NCBI GenBank assembly: GCA_964019695.1
Contig: OZ026530.1
Coordinates: 27,664,108 to 27,728,107 of the forward strand
Source of the DNA: Loripinus fragilis
Taxonomy: Eukaryota > Mollusca > Bivalvia > Lucinida > Lucinidae
DNA length: 64,000 nucleotides
Direction of reading: 5' to 3'
Both the position numbers and the translations under genes were made by a program. Below, piece after piece: positions 48,396 through 59,500 of the stretch. Within the stretch, counting starts at the first letter, position 1; the number at the start of each line of letters is the position of its first letter. A model generated the notes under the pieces. It searched no databases, had not been told where the DNA came from, and saw only the letters and a list, made by a program, of their open reading frames with translations.

Positions 48396-49200
48396 CTTTT
48401 CGGATAATCAGAAAAAGGATTTTAATAGGGCTGAACCCACATGCTACAGAACTAATTTTCCTTACGCCAGGTCCAGCTAACAAAATGGAACTTTTTTGTA
48501 CATGGTACTACGCATAATGCACCTTATGTACACCCAAGGCTTGATTCAATTCTTGATCTGTGCCGGACTTTCCCGATAGACCAAACTCTCTGATCAGACT
48601 GTATGGATGTACAAGCTGACTGAGTCTTGGATGGGTGCACATGCCAACTTGTGATGGACACTGGCTTATTTTAAATTAATTGTCCAATATAATTCATTGA
48701 GCTATTTTTCAAATTAATAAACAGTTTTTACCACTGCTGCTGGGTAATTGTCTATATGCTTTTTTGTCGTCTGCTGATTTTCTTTTAAAGTTGTATTTTT
48801 TTTAAAAAAATTTATAAAAAAAATTGGAAATACCATCGTGTCAAACAGTTTGGATCAAGATCATTTTGCTCACATGATCTGGAACCATACTGTTAGCAAA
48901 GATCATCAGCAGACAACAAAAGCAGTCACTAGCAGATAAAAATTGCTAGATTTTTTGCAATGCTCTTTATTCATAAACATTTGTACAATGTTAAACATGT
49001 TCTTTTAACTCTTTGCATGCTGGGAAACTTTTCAAGATTATTTGTCATCTGCAGATATTTTTTTGGCATTAGTTTTTTTTTTCTTCAAAGTAAGCTTTCA
49101 GGAATAACATCAGAGTGTCAAACAGTTTGGATCTCAATCAGGCCCAACATTCAGCAGATGACATAATTCACCACTAGCAGACAAAGAGTTAAACTGAAAT

Positions 49201-49400
49201 ACAGTAAAACCTCGGTAAAACCAAAAGACCAAAAAACTAGTCTTCAAGACCAATTATGGCATAATGCAGGTCAAAATATTGCAGAATGCTCCAAGGGGAG
49301 CATTCTGCAATACTTTCGACCTTCAATAAGCTACCAGTTGTCATTAAGTTCTTTGTTTTGTCTATTTTAGATAGGCCATTTTACACAGGTGATACTGTAT
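49201..49400. mobile_element. Mariner-type MITE M2, copy 4
   Basis: ACAGTAAAACCTCGGTAAAA left, TTTTACACAGGTGATACTGT right; hairpin GCAGAATGCTCC with its inverse. Confidence 0.75.
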
Positions 49401-49408
49401 TAAATACA

Positions 49409-49530
49409 AAGACCTCCAGACAAGAGGTAAAATTCCAAATTGATTTTTTTCTTAACCAAAACAAATGTAATGGGAACTAAAAAGAACCATCTCCAAGAAA
49501 TTGTTCTTTTGAGCACCAAAAACATATATG
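49409..49530. mobile_element. P1 palindromic MITE, copy 11, decayed
   Basis: Abuts M2 copy 4. Core arms heavily substituted (AAAGAACCATCTCCAAG). Confidence 0.6.
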
Positions 49531-49739
49531 GACCAGTTCATCAGATTTAAGAACTTATCGCATCAGCGAGTAATGAATGTTTAGATGAGTCTGGGCAAAG
49601 CCCGGACTTGCCACTGTCACAAGTATGTATGCAGCTGATGTATGTACTGAATATGAAGACTGGCCAAAAATCAGTCCTGTTGTATATGTCAGATGGGTAT
49701 TTCAAGGAGGCTTTTGCGCATATGTGATAAGGGCTATTC

Positions 49740-50435
49740 AATAAAAAAATACCTTGGGGGGGAAGAAGGCAAACGATATATTTTTCTATGGGTGGTTGGT
49801 GTTGACATTTTTCAAATTATATGGGTCATTGGTGTTTGAAAAAATCTGATTACACGGGTGCTGGTGTTTTATCGGAAAATCGTTTACTGACACTTAATAG
49901 GTATATCAAATCGAATGTTCCTGTATCAATCAAAATATTGAATCCAAATCAGCTTGTTTTTCTGTTGTGTGAAATCATCCAATCTACGCTCGAATGAATT
50001 TATTTTGTGTGAGAATAAAACACACAAAGTTGTTTTCCGTGTTTATAAAGCCCTTATTGCATGTCAAATGGGATTGCAGTATGCAATCGGTAAAGCAACA
50101 CAATAACCAAAGAAAGTTTTCAAAGGCAACATCTATAACTAGCGGTGTGGGATCGGATAAAATATTGACTGTTCCAGTTATCACCCTAGTTACATATTAA
50201 AAGCTGAGTGGGACCAATGAGGGTGATGTCAGACAGAAAATTACAAACAAATAAAGTTTAGCAAGTTATCTTAAACCATTCGCTTCAAAACTAAAAAGCA
50301 TGAAGCTTTTCATTCATTGACAGTGGCTTTTTTCTGTAGAGGCTGTTATTGGAAATGTCATATGTCGATGGGTGTAGACAACACAGTATAGGAAAAAGAG
50401 CACAAGTTGCACTTTCCTCTTTTTTACGAAAGCTT
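49740..50435. other. Intergenic, no recognised feature
   Basis: Phrases such as TGGGTGGTTGGTGTTGAC (49790) recur loosely at 52140-52230 on either side of the large tandem-bodied element. Confidence 0.45.
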
Positions 50436-50439
50436 ATTA

Positions 50440-52072
50440 AAACTAGAGGACCTGAAGGTCCTGAGGTGCTCACCTGATCTCCTTAATAATGTTAAAATAG
50501 GTCAAGGTCAACTACAGCTTATAATGGAACAAATTTTGTTTTACCATATATGGGGGTTGCAGACATTTTGGTAAAGTGACTTAAACAATCTAATGAATAA
50601 TCAATCAAACAGTCCAGTGATTTCTGAGAAACAGATGTTTAGATAGGTGTGTGGCAGTCCAAATGAGTGGCCTTGGATAAAAGGTCACAGGTCAGCTTGG
50701 CTTTTGGTACTTAATACAAGATTTTTCCCAAATAAATGCATTAGGAATCAAATTTGACCTTGCCATAAAGTAGGTCAAGGTCAACCTAGATTAATCATTT
50801 GTGCAAATCTGGTAGGGCCCACATCCCCAATGCTACTTACCAAGTCCCAAGGCCATTGGCCTTTTGGTTCCAGAGAAAGACATTTAAAGGGTTTTTACCA
50901 TATATAGGCGTGGTGGCCATCTTGGTCATGTGACCAGTACACTTGGTATAAATTTTGGCTAACCTATCATAAGGAGTCTTTATATGAAAATTGAGTTCAA
51001 ATGGCCTAGTGGTTTCTGAGGAAACTATGTTTTGATGTGTTGATGGGACTCCAATATGAGCGACCTTGGCTGAAAAGTTAAAGGTCAACTTTGACCTTTG
51101 AAACTTATTTATAGCCATTGTCTCATTTGGTTCAACATATCAAGTGAGAATAATGACTTTGGCTTCAACAGTTTTCAAAAATGAAATTTTCAAAAAAAAT
51201 CCCATTTAAATGCATTAGGAAGCAAATTTGACCTTGAAGTTAAGTAGGTCAAGGTCAACTTCGTTTCATTATTTGAACAACCTTGGTAGGCCCCACATCC
51301 CCAATGCTACACACCAAGTCCCAAGGTCATCAGCCTTCTGGTTCTGGAGAAGATTTTTAAATGGTTTTTTACCATATATGGTCGTGGCGGCCATCTTGGT
51401 CATGTGACCAAAATATTTTGCATAAATTTTGGCTAACTTATCATAAAGAGTCTTCACATGAAATTTGAGTTCAATTGGGCCAATGTTTTGTGAGAAAACT
51501 ATGTTTTAATATATTGATGGGACTCCAATATGAGCGACCTAAGCTGAAAGGTCAAAGGTCAACCTTGACCTTTTGAACTTATTTATAGCCATTGTCTCAC
51601 AAGGTTAAACATATCAAGTGAGAATAATGACTAAAGCTTCCACAGTTTTCAAAAAAATCAACTTTTCAGAAATTTTCCCATTTAAATGCAATAGGAAGCA
51701 AATTTGACCTTGACGTTAAGTAGGTCAAGGTCAACCTAGGATCATCATTTGAACAAACTTGGTAGGCCCCACAACCCCAATGCTACATACCAAGTCCCAA
51801 GGTCATCGGCCTTCTGGTTCTGGAGAAGAAGATTTTTTAAGGGTTTTTACCATATATGGGCGTGGCGGCCATCTTGGTCATGTGACCAAGACCATTTGAA
51901 CAAACTTTCGTTCCCCCATCCTAAGGAGTCTCCATATGAAATATGAGTTCAATTGGACCAGCAGTTTCAGAGGAGAAGATGTTTGAAAATGTTGACGGAC
52001 GACAGACGGACGCCGGAGTCACTGGTATACTATTAGCTCACCAATGAGCCTTCGGCTCAGGTGAGCTAATAA
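50440..52072 (+). mobile_element. Tandem-bodied element with Helitron-like 3' end
   Basis: About 3.3 units of 475 bp (ACCATATATGGGCGTGGCGG, CCAAGTCCCAAGGTCAT, AGTAGGTCAAGGTCAAC). It then has GACGGACGACAGACGGACGCC and hairpin GAGCCTTCGGCTC ten bases before a terminal CTAA followed by T. Hairpin plus CTRR at an A|T site is the Helitron signature. No Rep/helicase is present. Confidence 0.7.
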
Positions 52073-52339
52073 TTCACATGGGTAGATGTTAGACTTGCTT
52101 ACTCTATATATTGATTATCAACATTTTGTATCCATATACATATCTTATTTAATTCTATGGGTAGTTGGTATATGAACCTTTCTGATTACATGGGTGGTGG
52201 GTGTCTGTGGAAATTTAGCTCCATGGGTCGTGGGTCTAAAATAAAGTGCCTTCTTTCCCCTACAGGTATTTTTTTCTGGAATAGCCCTAAGTACCAAAAT
52301 GTCATATGCTGGTCAATATTTAGACAAATCCATATCTGG

Positions 52340-52545
52340 CAGGCATCCAGATAAGAGTGCGTATTGGAAAACTATTTTCTTTATTTCTCAACCAAAACTT
52401 ATGTTGTGGGTACTCAAAGAACTATCTCAAAATCTCAATGAGACGGATCTTTTGAGCACCCAAAACCCATGTTTAAATTGATGGGTAAGAAAATAATTAC
52501 AATGTTAAGCTCATAAAATGTCCTTATTTGGATCTATGATTTCGA
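52340..52545. mobile_element. P1 palindromic MITE, copy 12
   Basis: Left end CATCCAGATAAGAGTGCG. The core carries a small extra repeat (ATCTCAAAATCTCAATGAG). Confidence 0.7.
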
Positions 52546-52611
52546 AAACTAAATAACCACAAAAATGCTCCTAAATATTAATAGCTTATCTGAGCCTATC
52601 ACAATACATTT

Positions 52612-52789
52612 GCCCAGATAGGCAAACTTTTTTAAACTGTATTATTTTCTTACCCATCAGTTAAAACATATGTTTTGGATGCTCAAAAGAACCGTCTCAA
52701 TTGAGACGGTTCTTTTGAGTACCCACAACATATGTTTTGGTTGCAAACTAAGAAAAATAACTTTCAAATATGAACTCTTATCTGGAGAC
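52612..52789. mobile_element. P1 palindromic MITE, copy 13
   Basis: Perfect core arms (CTCAAAAGAACCGTCTCAA and inverse). The right end CTTATCTGGAGAC is directly followed by another element. Confidence 0.8.
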
Positions 52790-53062
52790 CAGGGCCCGCA
52801 ATTACAATGCTTCCTTAAAGTTAAAGGAAGACTTAAGTTAAGTATTGATTTTTCAGGATGCGAAAAAATAACAATTAAAACTGATTACAATCAAAATAGT
52901 TTCATTTTTTCTGAATTATGACAATTTCACAATGATATCTTTGACCACAAGTACCTCATCGATCAAGGCAATTTATTTAGCATTTAATATAGCATGTTGA
53001 AATATCAATACTTAACTTAAGTCTTGCTTAACTCTAAGGAGGCATTGAAATTCCGGGCCCTG
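52790..53062. mobile_element. MITE with CAGGGCCCG ends
   Basis: Inverted arms of about 60 bp (AATGCTTCCTTAAAGTTAA, GACTTAAGTTAAGTATTGAT). No clear target duplication. Confidence 0.75.
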
Positions 53063-53064
53063 AT

Positions 53065-53955
53065 ATATATTCTAATATATACAAGTTGGAATGCTTCATA
53101 GTTTCTTGATATTGATCATGTTGATGGTGACAGAAGACACGTCTTAGAAAAAAAAATCAGGAAGAGCAGTGAGCTTGCCCCACCCCTAGGTTATTTCCTC
53201 CAATAGAGAGAAAAATGTTGCAAAGATATACATTTGTACCAGCAGAAATTAAAACTGCATGTTTCAATTAGGAGTAAAATAAGAGAAATAGTTGAACATT
53301 TTGGATAAAATGTTTAAACATATGTGGGGCTTTGGACATTTTTGACAAATTTTATCCTGTACCAGCTAGTATATATGTCCACAGTGATGTTTGAACGTAG
53401 TTAGCCTATACTATTTCTGAGATAGGATCGGTAGCGTTTTTATTTCAACTAGAAGACATTTTAAAGTTTCTAATGTGCTACAGACTGTATTAAGCAGACA
53501 CATGTCTTAAACAAAGAAGACTTTACGTTTCTATGAAAAGCAGTCTTTCTTTTTTTTAGGCAAGAGCTTGCTTAACTCTGCATGCTGGGTAAATCTTTCA
53601 CTATTTTTGTCATATGCAGTTATTTTTCAGCATTACTTCAAATAGGAGTAACATCAGAGTGTTTGATAGCTTAGATCCAGTTCAGGTCCTGCATTCTGCC
53701 TGGCCTGATCTGGATCCAAACTATTTGCAGAGGTTATCAGTAGATGGTAAACTTTGCTGCTGGAAGGCAAAGAATAAATATAGGTATGATTACTAAGGTG
53801 AAGTAAATTTTGTTTTCCAGCAACACTTCTCTCCCACATTTAGGGGTCACTGGCCCAAAAATTGGAAAGAAGTAGGAAATCCACTTCTCTGACCCTGCAT
53901 TCGCTGTTCTTTTCCATCTACTGTCATTACCTCATACTGCACAAAAGGGACTGGG
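53065..53955. other. Intergenic, mostly unrecognised
   Basis: A GGATCCA..CAGGTCCTGC / GCCTGATCTGGATCC hairpin at about 53675-53715 is the only structure seen. Confidence 0.4.
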
Positions 53956-53959
53956 CGGT

Positions 53960-54090
53960 GTCATGAACAACAGAGATACAGACCAGTCTGCGTTGATCAG
54001 CACTTTTGTTATTCGCTTATTGGAGATTATCGTATCAAAACTTGCTACTTGCTAACCCGAAGACAGGTTTTCTAAAGTCATGGTCCATAT
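53960..54090. repeat. Fragment of the GCCTCGTCGCGACAAAACC family
   Basis: Keeps ACCAGTCTGCGTTGATCAGC, TTGTTATTCGCTTATTGGA and GAAGACAGGTTTTCTAAAG. Confidence 0.6.
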
Positions 54091-54092
54091 AC

Positions 54093-54236
54093 TGAGACCT
54101 AGGCTATCTTGCACCACTCAACACCAAGGCTTGTCTTTGCTATTTTAACCCCGTTTATGCCTGTACTCTTCTGTCGTAGTTTCTCCCTCCCTATTTTCAA
54201 CCTGTACAATACGGATTGCTGACATACTGAGACCCA
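54093..54236 (-). pseudogene. Duplicated C-terminal coding end of the zinc-finger gene
   Basis: Diverged copy of 54428-54575, covering the last roughly 35 codons and the early 3' UTR. In the parent frame it reads SMSAIRIVQVENREGE, against SMTSNPIVQVEVMEGE in the gene, and then differs. A MITE (54238-54428) sits between the two copies. Confidence 0.75.
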
Positions 54237-54237
54237 C

Positions 54238-54428
54238 GCCTGGCCTCTAGCTAAAATTGTGTAATTAAATTCAATTTTCTTATTTCTCAACCAAAACATA
54301 TGTTGTGGGTGCTCAAAAGAACCGTCTCATTGAGACGGTTCTTTTGAGCATCCAAAACACATGTTTAAACTGATGTGTTAGAAAATATTCAAAATGGTTT
54401 GCTTGAAAGTATTGAGTATCTAGACCTA
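54238..54428. mobile_element. P1 palindromic MITE, copy 14
   Basis: Perfect 19-bp core arms. Lies in the presumed 3' UTR of the zinc-finger gene, 40 bp after the stop, between the gene end and its duplicate. Confidence 0.83.
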
Positions 54429-54467
54429 TGCCAGGGTATCTTGAACCATTCCGTACTAAGGCTAGTC

Positions 54468-56548
54468 TTAAAGGTTTAAACTCTGCACTATTTGTGCTTG
54501 AACTTCCTGTCCTGTAGCTTCTCCCTCCATAACTTCTACCTGTACTATAGGGTTTGACGTCATACTGAGACTTGACGTCACTTCCTCTATCACTTCACTA
54601 GTATTCACCACCGACGGTATCATAGCAACAGGTACAGGACCATCATTAACGTAATCTCCTGCCCCCTGACTTGCTGTCACAATATTGGGTATCTGGGACA
54701 GAGTCGGCTGACTGGCTGTTACAATGTTTGGTATCTGTGGCATGAATGCCTGACTTGCTACGATATTTGGTATTTGAGGTATCGGAACCTGATTGGCTGT
54801 TACAATATTTGGTATTTGTGGTATGGACACCTGGTTAGCTGTTACTATATTTGGTATCTGTGATAATGATGGCAATTTCTGCGGCTGTGCAGGCATTGGT
54901 TTCTGCATCTGAGCAGTCTGTGCAAGCTGGAGTAGTATACTCTCTGTACTCAGTCTGTTGGCATTGCTCTGTGACGTCATAGACTGCTGTGTGTACTGTG
55001 TATTACTAATGCTAGCATTCATCATATTCTGATGATTCTGGTGTCCCTGAGGTGATACAGTCCTGATCATATTCTGATTAGTCATTCCTGGAACCCGCCT
55101 CATGCCTTGCTGGTTTGTCTGATTGCCTCGGATCATAATAACTTTAGGTATGGTCACATTAGATGCAATGTTTGATGTTGGTGGTGGCATATTAGATTGT
55201 ATCCCACCCTGCACGCTCTCAATGATAATCTGTGTCTGTGGTTCCTCTTCTACAGGTACATTGTTGGCAGTCGAGGACAACGGAACAATCTCAATTCTCT
55301 GAACTTCTTCACTTTTCTCCTGCTCAGGCTCTGCCTGTTCCACTGTTTGTAGTTCAATATAGGAGGGCTCCTGATCTCCATCATAAGTCACATCATGGAT
55401 GGCGTCATAAGATAGGTCTTGACCTTCATCCATAATTCCATCATCCTCATTCTCATTACCTTCAGGTTTGATCTTTCTATAATGCTCAAGTTCTACAGCA
55501 GTTTCACAGTTGTGTTTCAACAGCAGATGTTTCTTAATGAACTTGAGTTTGCTAAACTCCTTAGAGCATGTCATACAGATATATGGTTTAGCCTGGTGTA
55601 TCTTCATATGGCGGTCAAGATCCTCCTTCAGTTTAAAAGCTCCTGAACACTGATGACATTCATAGAATCGCTCTGACTGTGCAGCCTCACTATGGCAGGA
55701 TTTCTCATGCTTCAGTAGATTGAGAGGCGAGTGGAAATCTTGGTTGCATTCTGTGCATGTATACGGAGGTTTGGACTCGTGGTAAATTCTCACATGTCGT
55801 CTCAAATCCTTCATTCTCTTGAATTCTTTCTCACACATGTCACAAGAGAAAGCTCTATTGTCAGAGTGGGACACCATGTGTGCTTTCAACTGACTCTTCC
55901 ATTTGAAGGAAAGATTACACTCACTGCATACAAATTTACCGCGACCAGCATGTAAGGTGACATGAGTCTGAAGATCCTGAATAGAGGCAAACGTCTGGTC
56001 GCAAGTGTTACAGTGAAAGGATACTTCCATGGAATGATCGGCAATATGTCTCTCCAACTCTCTACGACTCACAAAAGCAAGTGTACATTTCTCACACTTA
56101 TGAGCTTTAATGCCAGTATGCTTAAACATATGTTCATCTAGCTTATACTTGAAGTAGAATTCTTCGCCACAATGACTGCAGGTATGGGTGAGCTGTTTCT
56201 TATTGGAATGAGCCTCGACGATGTGTTCGGTCAGCGCTACCTCGCTCTCAAAGCAAGCACAGCAGTCAATACAGAAGTGATGGGTGTCATCTTTGTGGTG
56301 AATATTAAGATGTTTTAGAAGATATCGTTTCCATGTAAATGTTTGCTCACAGAAATTACACTTGAATGGTCGATTGCCAACGTGCGATCGTATGTGTCGC
56401 TGAAGATCACTTTTCTCCCAGAAGGCGAAATTGCATTCCTCACAGCGGTAACGTTTCTCACTGTCACTGTGGATCTTGCGATGGCGCACCAGATGAGCGT
56501 TACGGTTGAAAGATTTACCACAGAACTTGCATCGATATGGCTTTTCAC
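54468..56548 (-). CDS. Zinc-finger gene, coding exon 5 (last)
   Basis: Begins with the split glycine codon of the TGEKPYRC linker and encodes fingers 7-18 and the whole C-terminal region (693 codons with TAA). The exon has no frame damage over 2 kb. A palindromic MITE lies immediately after the stop, and another about 40 bp before the acceptor. Confidence 0.92.
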
Positions 56549-59500
56549 CTTAAAACAAAGGATACAGTGAAAACCAAAAGATTTAACCAGGTTTTTAGTT
56601 AAGGATGTGTAACAGAAAAATAGTGCTCTTATTTCTCAACCAAAACGTATGTTGTGGGCACTCAAAGAACTGTCTCAATGAGACGGTTCTTATGAGCACC
56701 CAAAACATATGCTAAAAATTATGGGTAAAATATTATATTAACAATTGTACGCTGAAATTGTTTGTTTATCTTAATTTGTGCAGTGAAAACAAAGGATAAA
56801 GCATCAAGATGTGGCATATTGGGGTTCAACCTCACAAACTAACAACCTCATTTGCAATCCATAACCGTCAGTGACGGTTATGGATTGCAAATCAGGCAGG
56901 TTGATAGTTTAAGCCCCAGTCCATGCATTTCCATCCCACTCTTAAATCTCTCTGGAACCCTCTCAGGAAAAAACAAACAGTCATTCTTTTTTGACCCAAT
57001 ATATATGCATATAAAAGACACATATAACTAAAATTAAATCCTTAGTCCACTAATGTGAAGCATTTTAGCTCAATGCACATTATTCTAACATGAAATTATC
57101 CAGTAGTGCCACTTTAAGGCTAAAATATACAAGCCCCGACGTGTGATTTCCAACAATGTGGCATTTTGACAAGTGTAGACTCAGACAAACATGTGCAGCC
57201 CACTTTAAAGCTTAGAAACTCCAAATAATGCTCAGTCAGTAGCTTAACACTCATAGATTATTCATGTGACTAGCAGAGGCTCTGATCAGACTGCGCATAT
57301 GGGCACTGCACAGGCTGATCTGAGGCTCTGCTGCTCGAATATACCACATTGTTGGAATCCCATGCCACGGCTCATATGTCTTTAAAGAGAATCCTGGTTT
57401 ACCTGACTGTATGTATGATGAGATGTCTTGATCTGCCAATTGAAGTGATAAATTAAGCTCATAAAGTAATCAGCCAAGGTTCCCCTTTAAAGCTAAAATA
57501 CAGGTCTTTAAAGAGAATCCTGGTTTACCTGTGTGTATGATGAGATGTCTGGTAAGATGGCACTTGTAGCTGTAGGAGGCTGGGCACTCGTTACATTTAT
57601 AAGGCTTGTCTCCCGGCTGGTGTATCTTCACATGTTGTACAAGGTTTTTCTGATGGCTGAACTGTTTCCCACATTCTTCACAGGAGTACATCTTGATTGG
57701 TTCCCCTGTGTGTACCATCTTAAAATGTCTGTCCAGATGACTCTGGTATCTATAATAGTCAAGATTTATAAATAGTCTAGATCTATAATAGGCAAGATTT
57801 ATAAATAGTCAAGTCATTGCTTAACTGCTATGGACATTATTTAAGAAATAAATTCGATTTTTGGTCTGTTTATGGAATCATGAACACTTCAGGTCTCTTG
57901 CAAAGTAAGTGAAGCCCGAAGTGCTTCACATTAACTTTGCAAGAGACTCAAGTATTCATGATTTTATGAATAGACCAAAAATCGAATTTATTACTTATAT
58001 TTACATTATATTATCAGTCAAGTATCAGATGTCAATTTTCACCTAACTTGGCTGGTTTTCCAGATATTTTGAATTCAATCGACATAACGGAGGGTTTGGA
58101 ATAGCCAAAATAACAAATTTCCACGCTTAAAGTCATGGCGACAAGTGTCCAACGTCACTCAAACGTCAGTAAACAAGCAACGTAATTGGATGGTGCTGAC
58201 GTTGGTCCGCTCAAATGGCGAGTAAGTGGGTGCAGCTTAAATTGATTTGTCCATGAAGGTATGAACGGCATCTCAAATGTAAAGGTTCATTTAAAGACTC
58301 GCAGTGGAAATGTAAATATTGAAGGATGGTTACCTGGGGATTAACCACATGTTTAGATGAGCAAAATTGTTGAGCGCAATATTGTAAATATTTTCTTACA
58401 CAAGAGTTTTAACATTTGTTTTGGGTGCTCAAAAGAACCGTCTCAACGAGAGGGTCCTTAACTAAAGGCCTGGTGATAGCCACCCTTGCACAGCAGATCA
58501 TTGAAAGACAATTGGTTGGATATGACACTTTTTGGTGAATGCTACCTACTGGTCGAAAACTCCTTATCTTTTTTGAAAGTTAACATATGGTAGCATTTTT
58601 CAATGAAGTCTTTGGTCAAAATTTTATTTTGCTATTTTTTTTACAATGTTCTAGCTTAAAGTTCACCGTCAATTGTCATGCATAATAACATTCTGCTCTG
58701 GCTAAAGAACTGAATAACTGTTCAATTTCACGCAAAGAGTGCCTATCAGCTAGATTTCAACACAAGTACATGTATGATAGAACCTTCACAATTAAAATGA
58801 TTATAAAGTTTGTCATTAGACAGGTACTACAAAACATTGCAGCATTCTAGTGTCAAGATGCACCTCAATGGTTGAAAATTTGAGCGTAAAATTGTTATTA
58901 TTTTCTTACCAATCAGTTACAACATGGGTTTAGGATGCTCAAAAGAGCTGTCTCATTGAGAGATGGTTATTTTGTGGTTAAGAAAATATCTATAATTTTA
59001 TGCTGAAAATTGTGTTTATCTAAACCTGTGCTGTCCAGTTATGAGGCTATAATCTGTTAAAGAGGAAAATTTGAGAGACTTGAAACAATAATGTTCGATC
59101 TTCCCATTTTCTGTCACTGACTGCATATTATATTCAAGATACACTTTTTCAAATAAAATTATCTCAGGAACACTATCAGAGTGTCAAACAGTTTGGATCC
59201 AGCTCAGGACCTGACCTGGGTTCAAACAGTTTGCAAAGGTTATAAGCAAAAACAAAATTTGCAACTAACAAGGAAAGAGTTCAGTTTAATTTAGTCCTGA
59301 TCTCCTAGTCTTATCTGCTGATAACTGAGATTAGACACAGATCAGGCCCGACAAAACATCTGACCTGATCTGGATAAAAACTATTTGACACTCTGACGGT
59401 ATTCTTATAAGTATTTTTTCGAAAAAGTTGATTTCGAAAAAAAATCTGCAGACGACAAAAAGCATAAAAATTACCCAGTAGGCCATTCTGATTTACAGTA

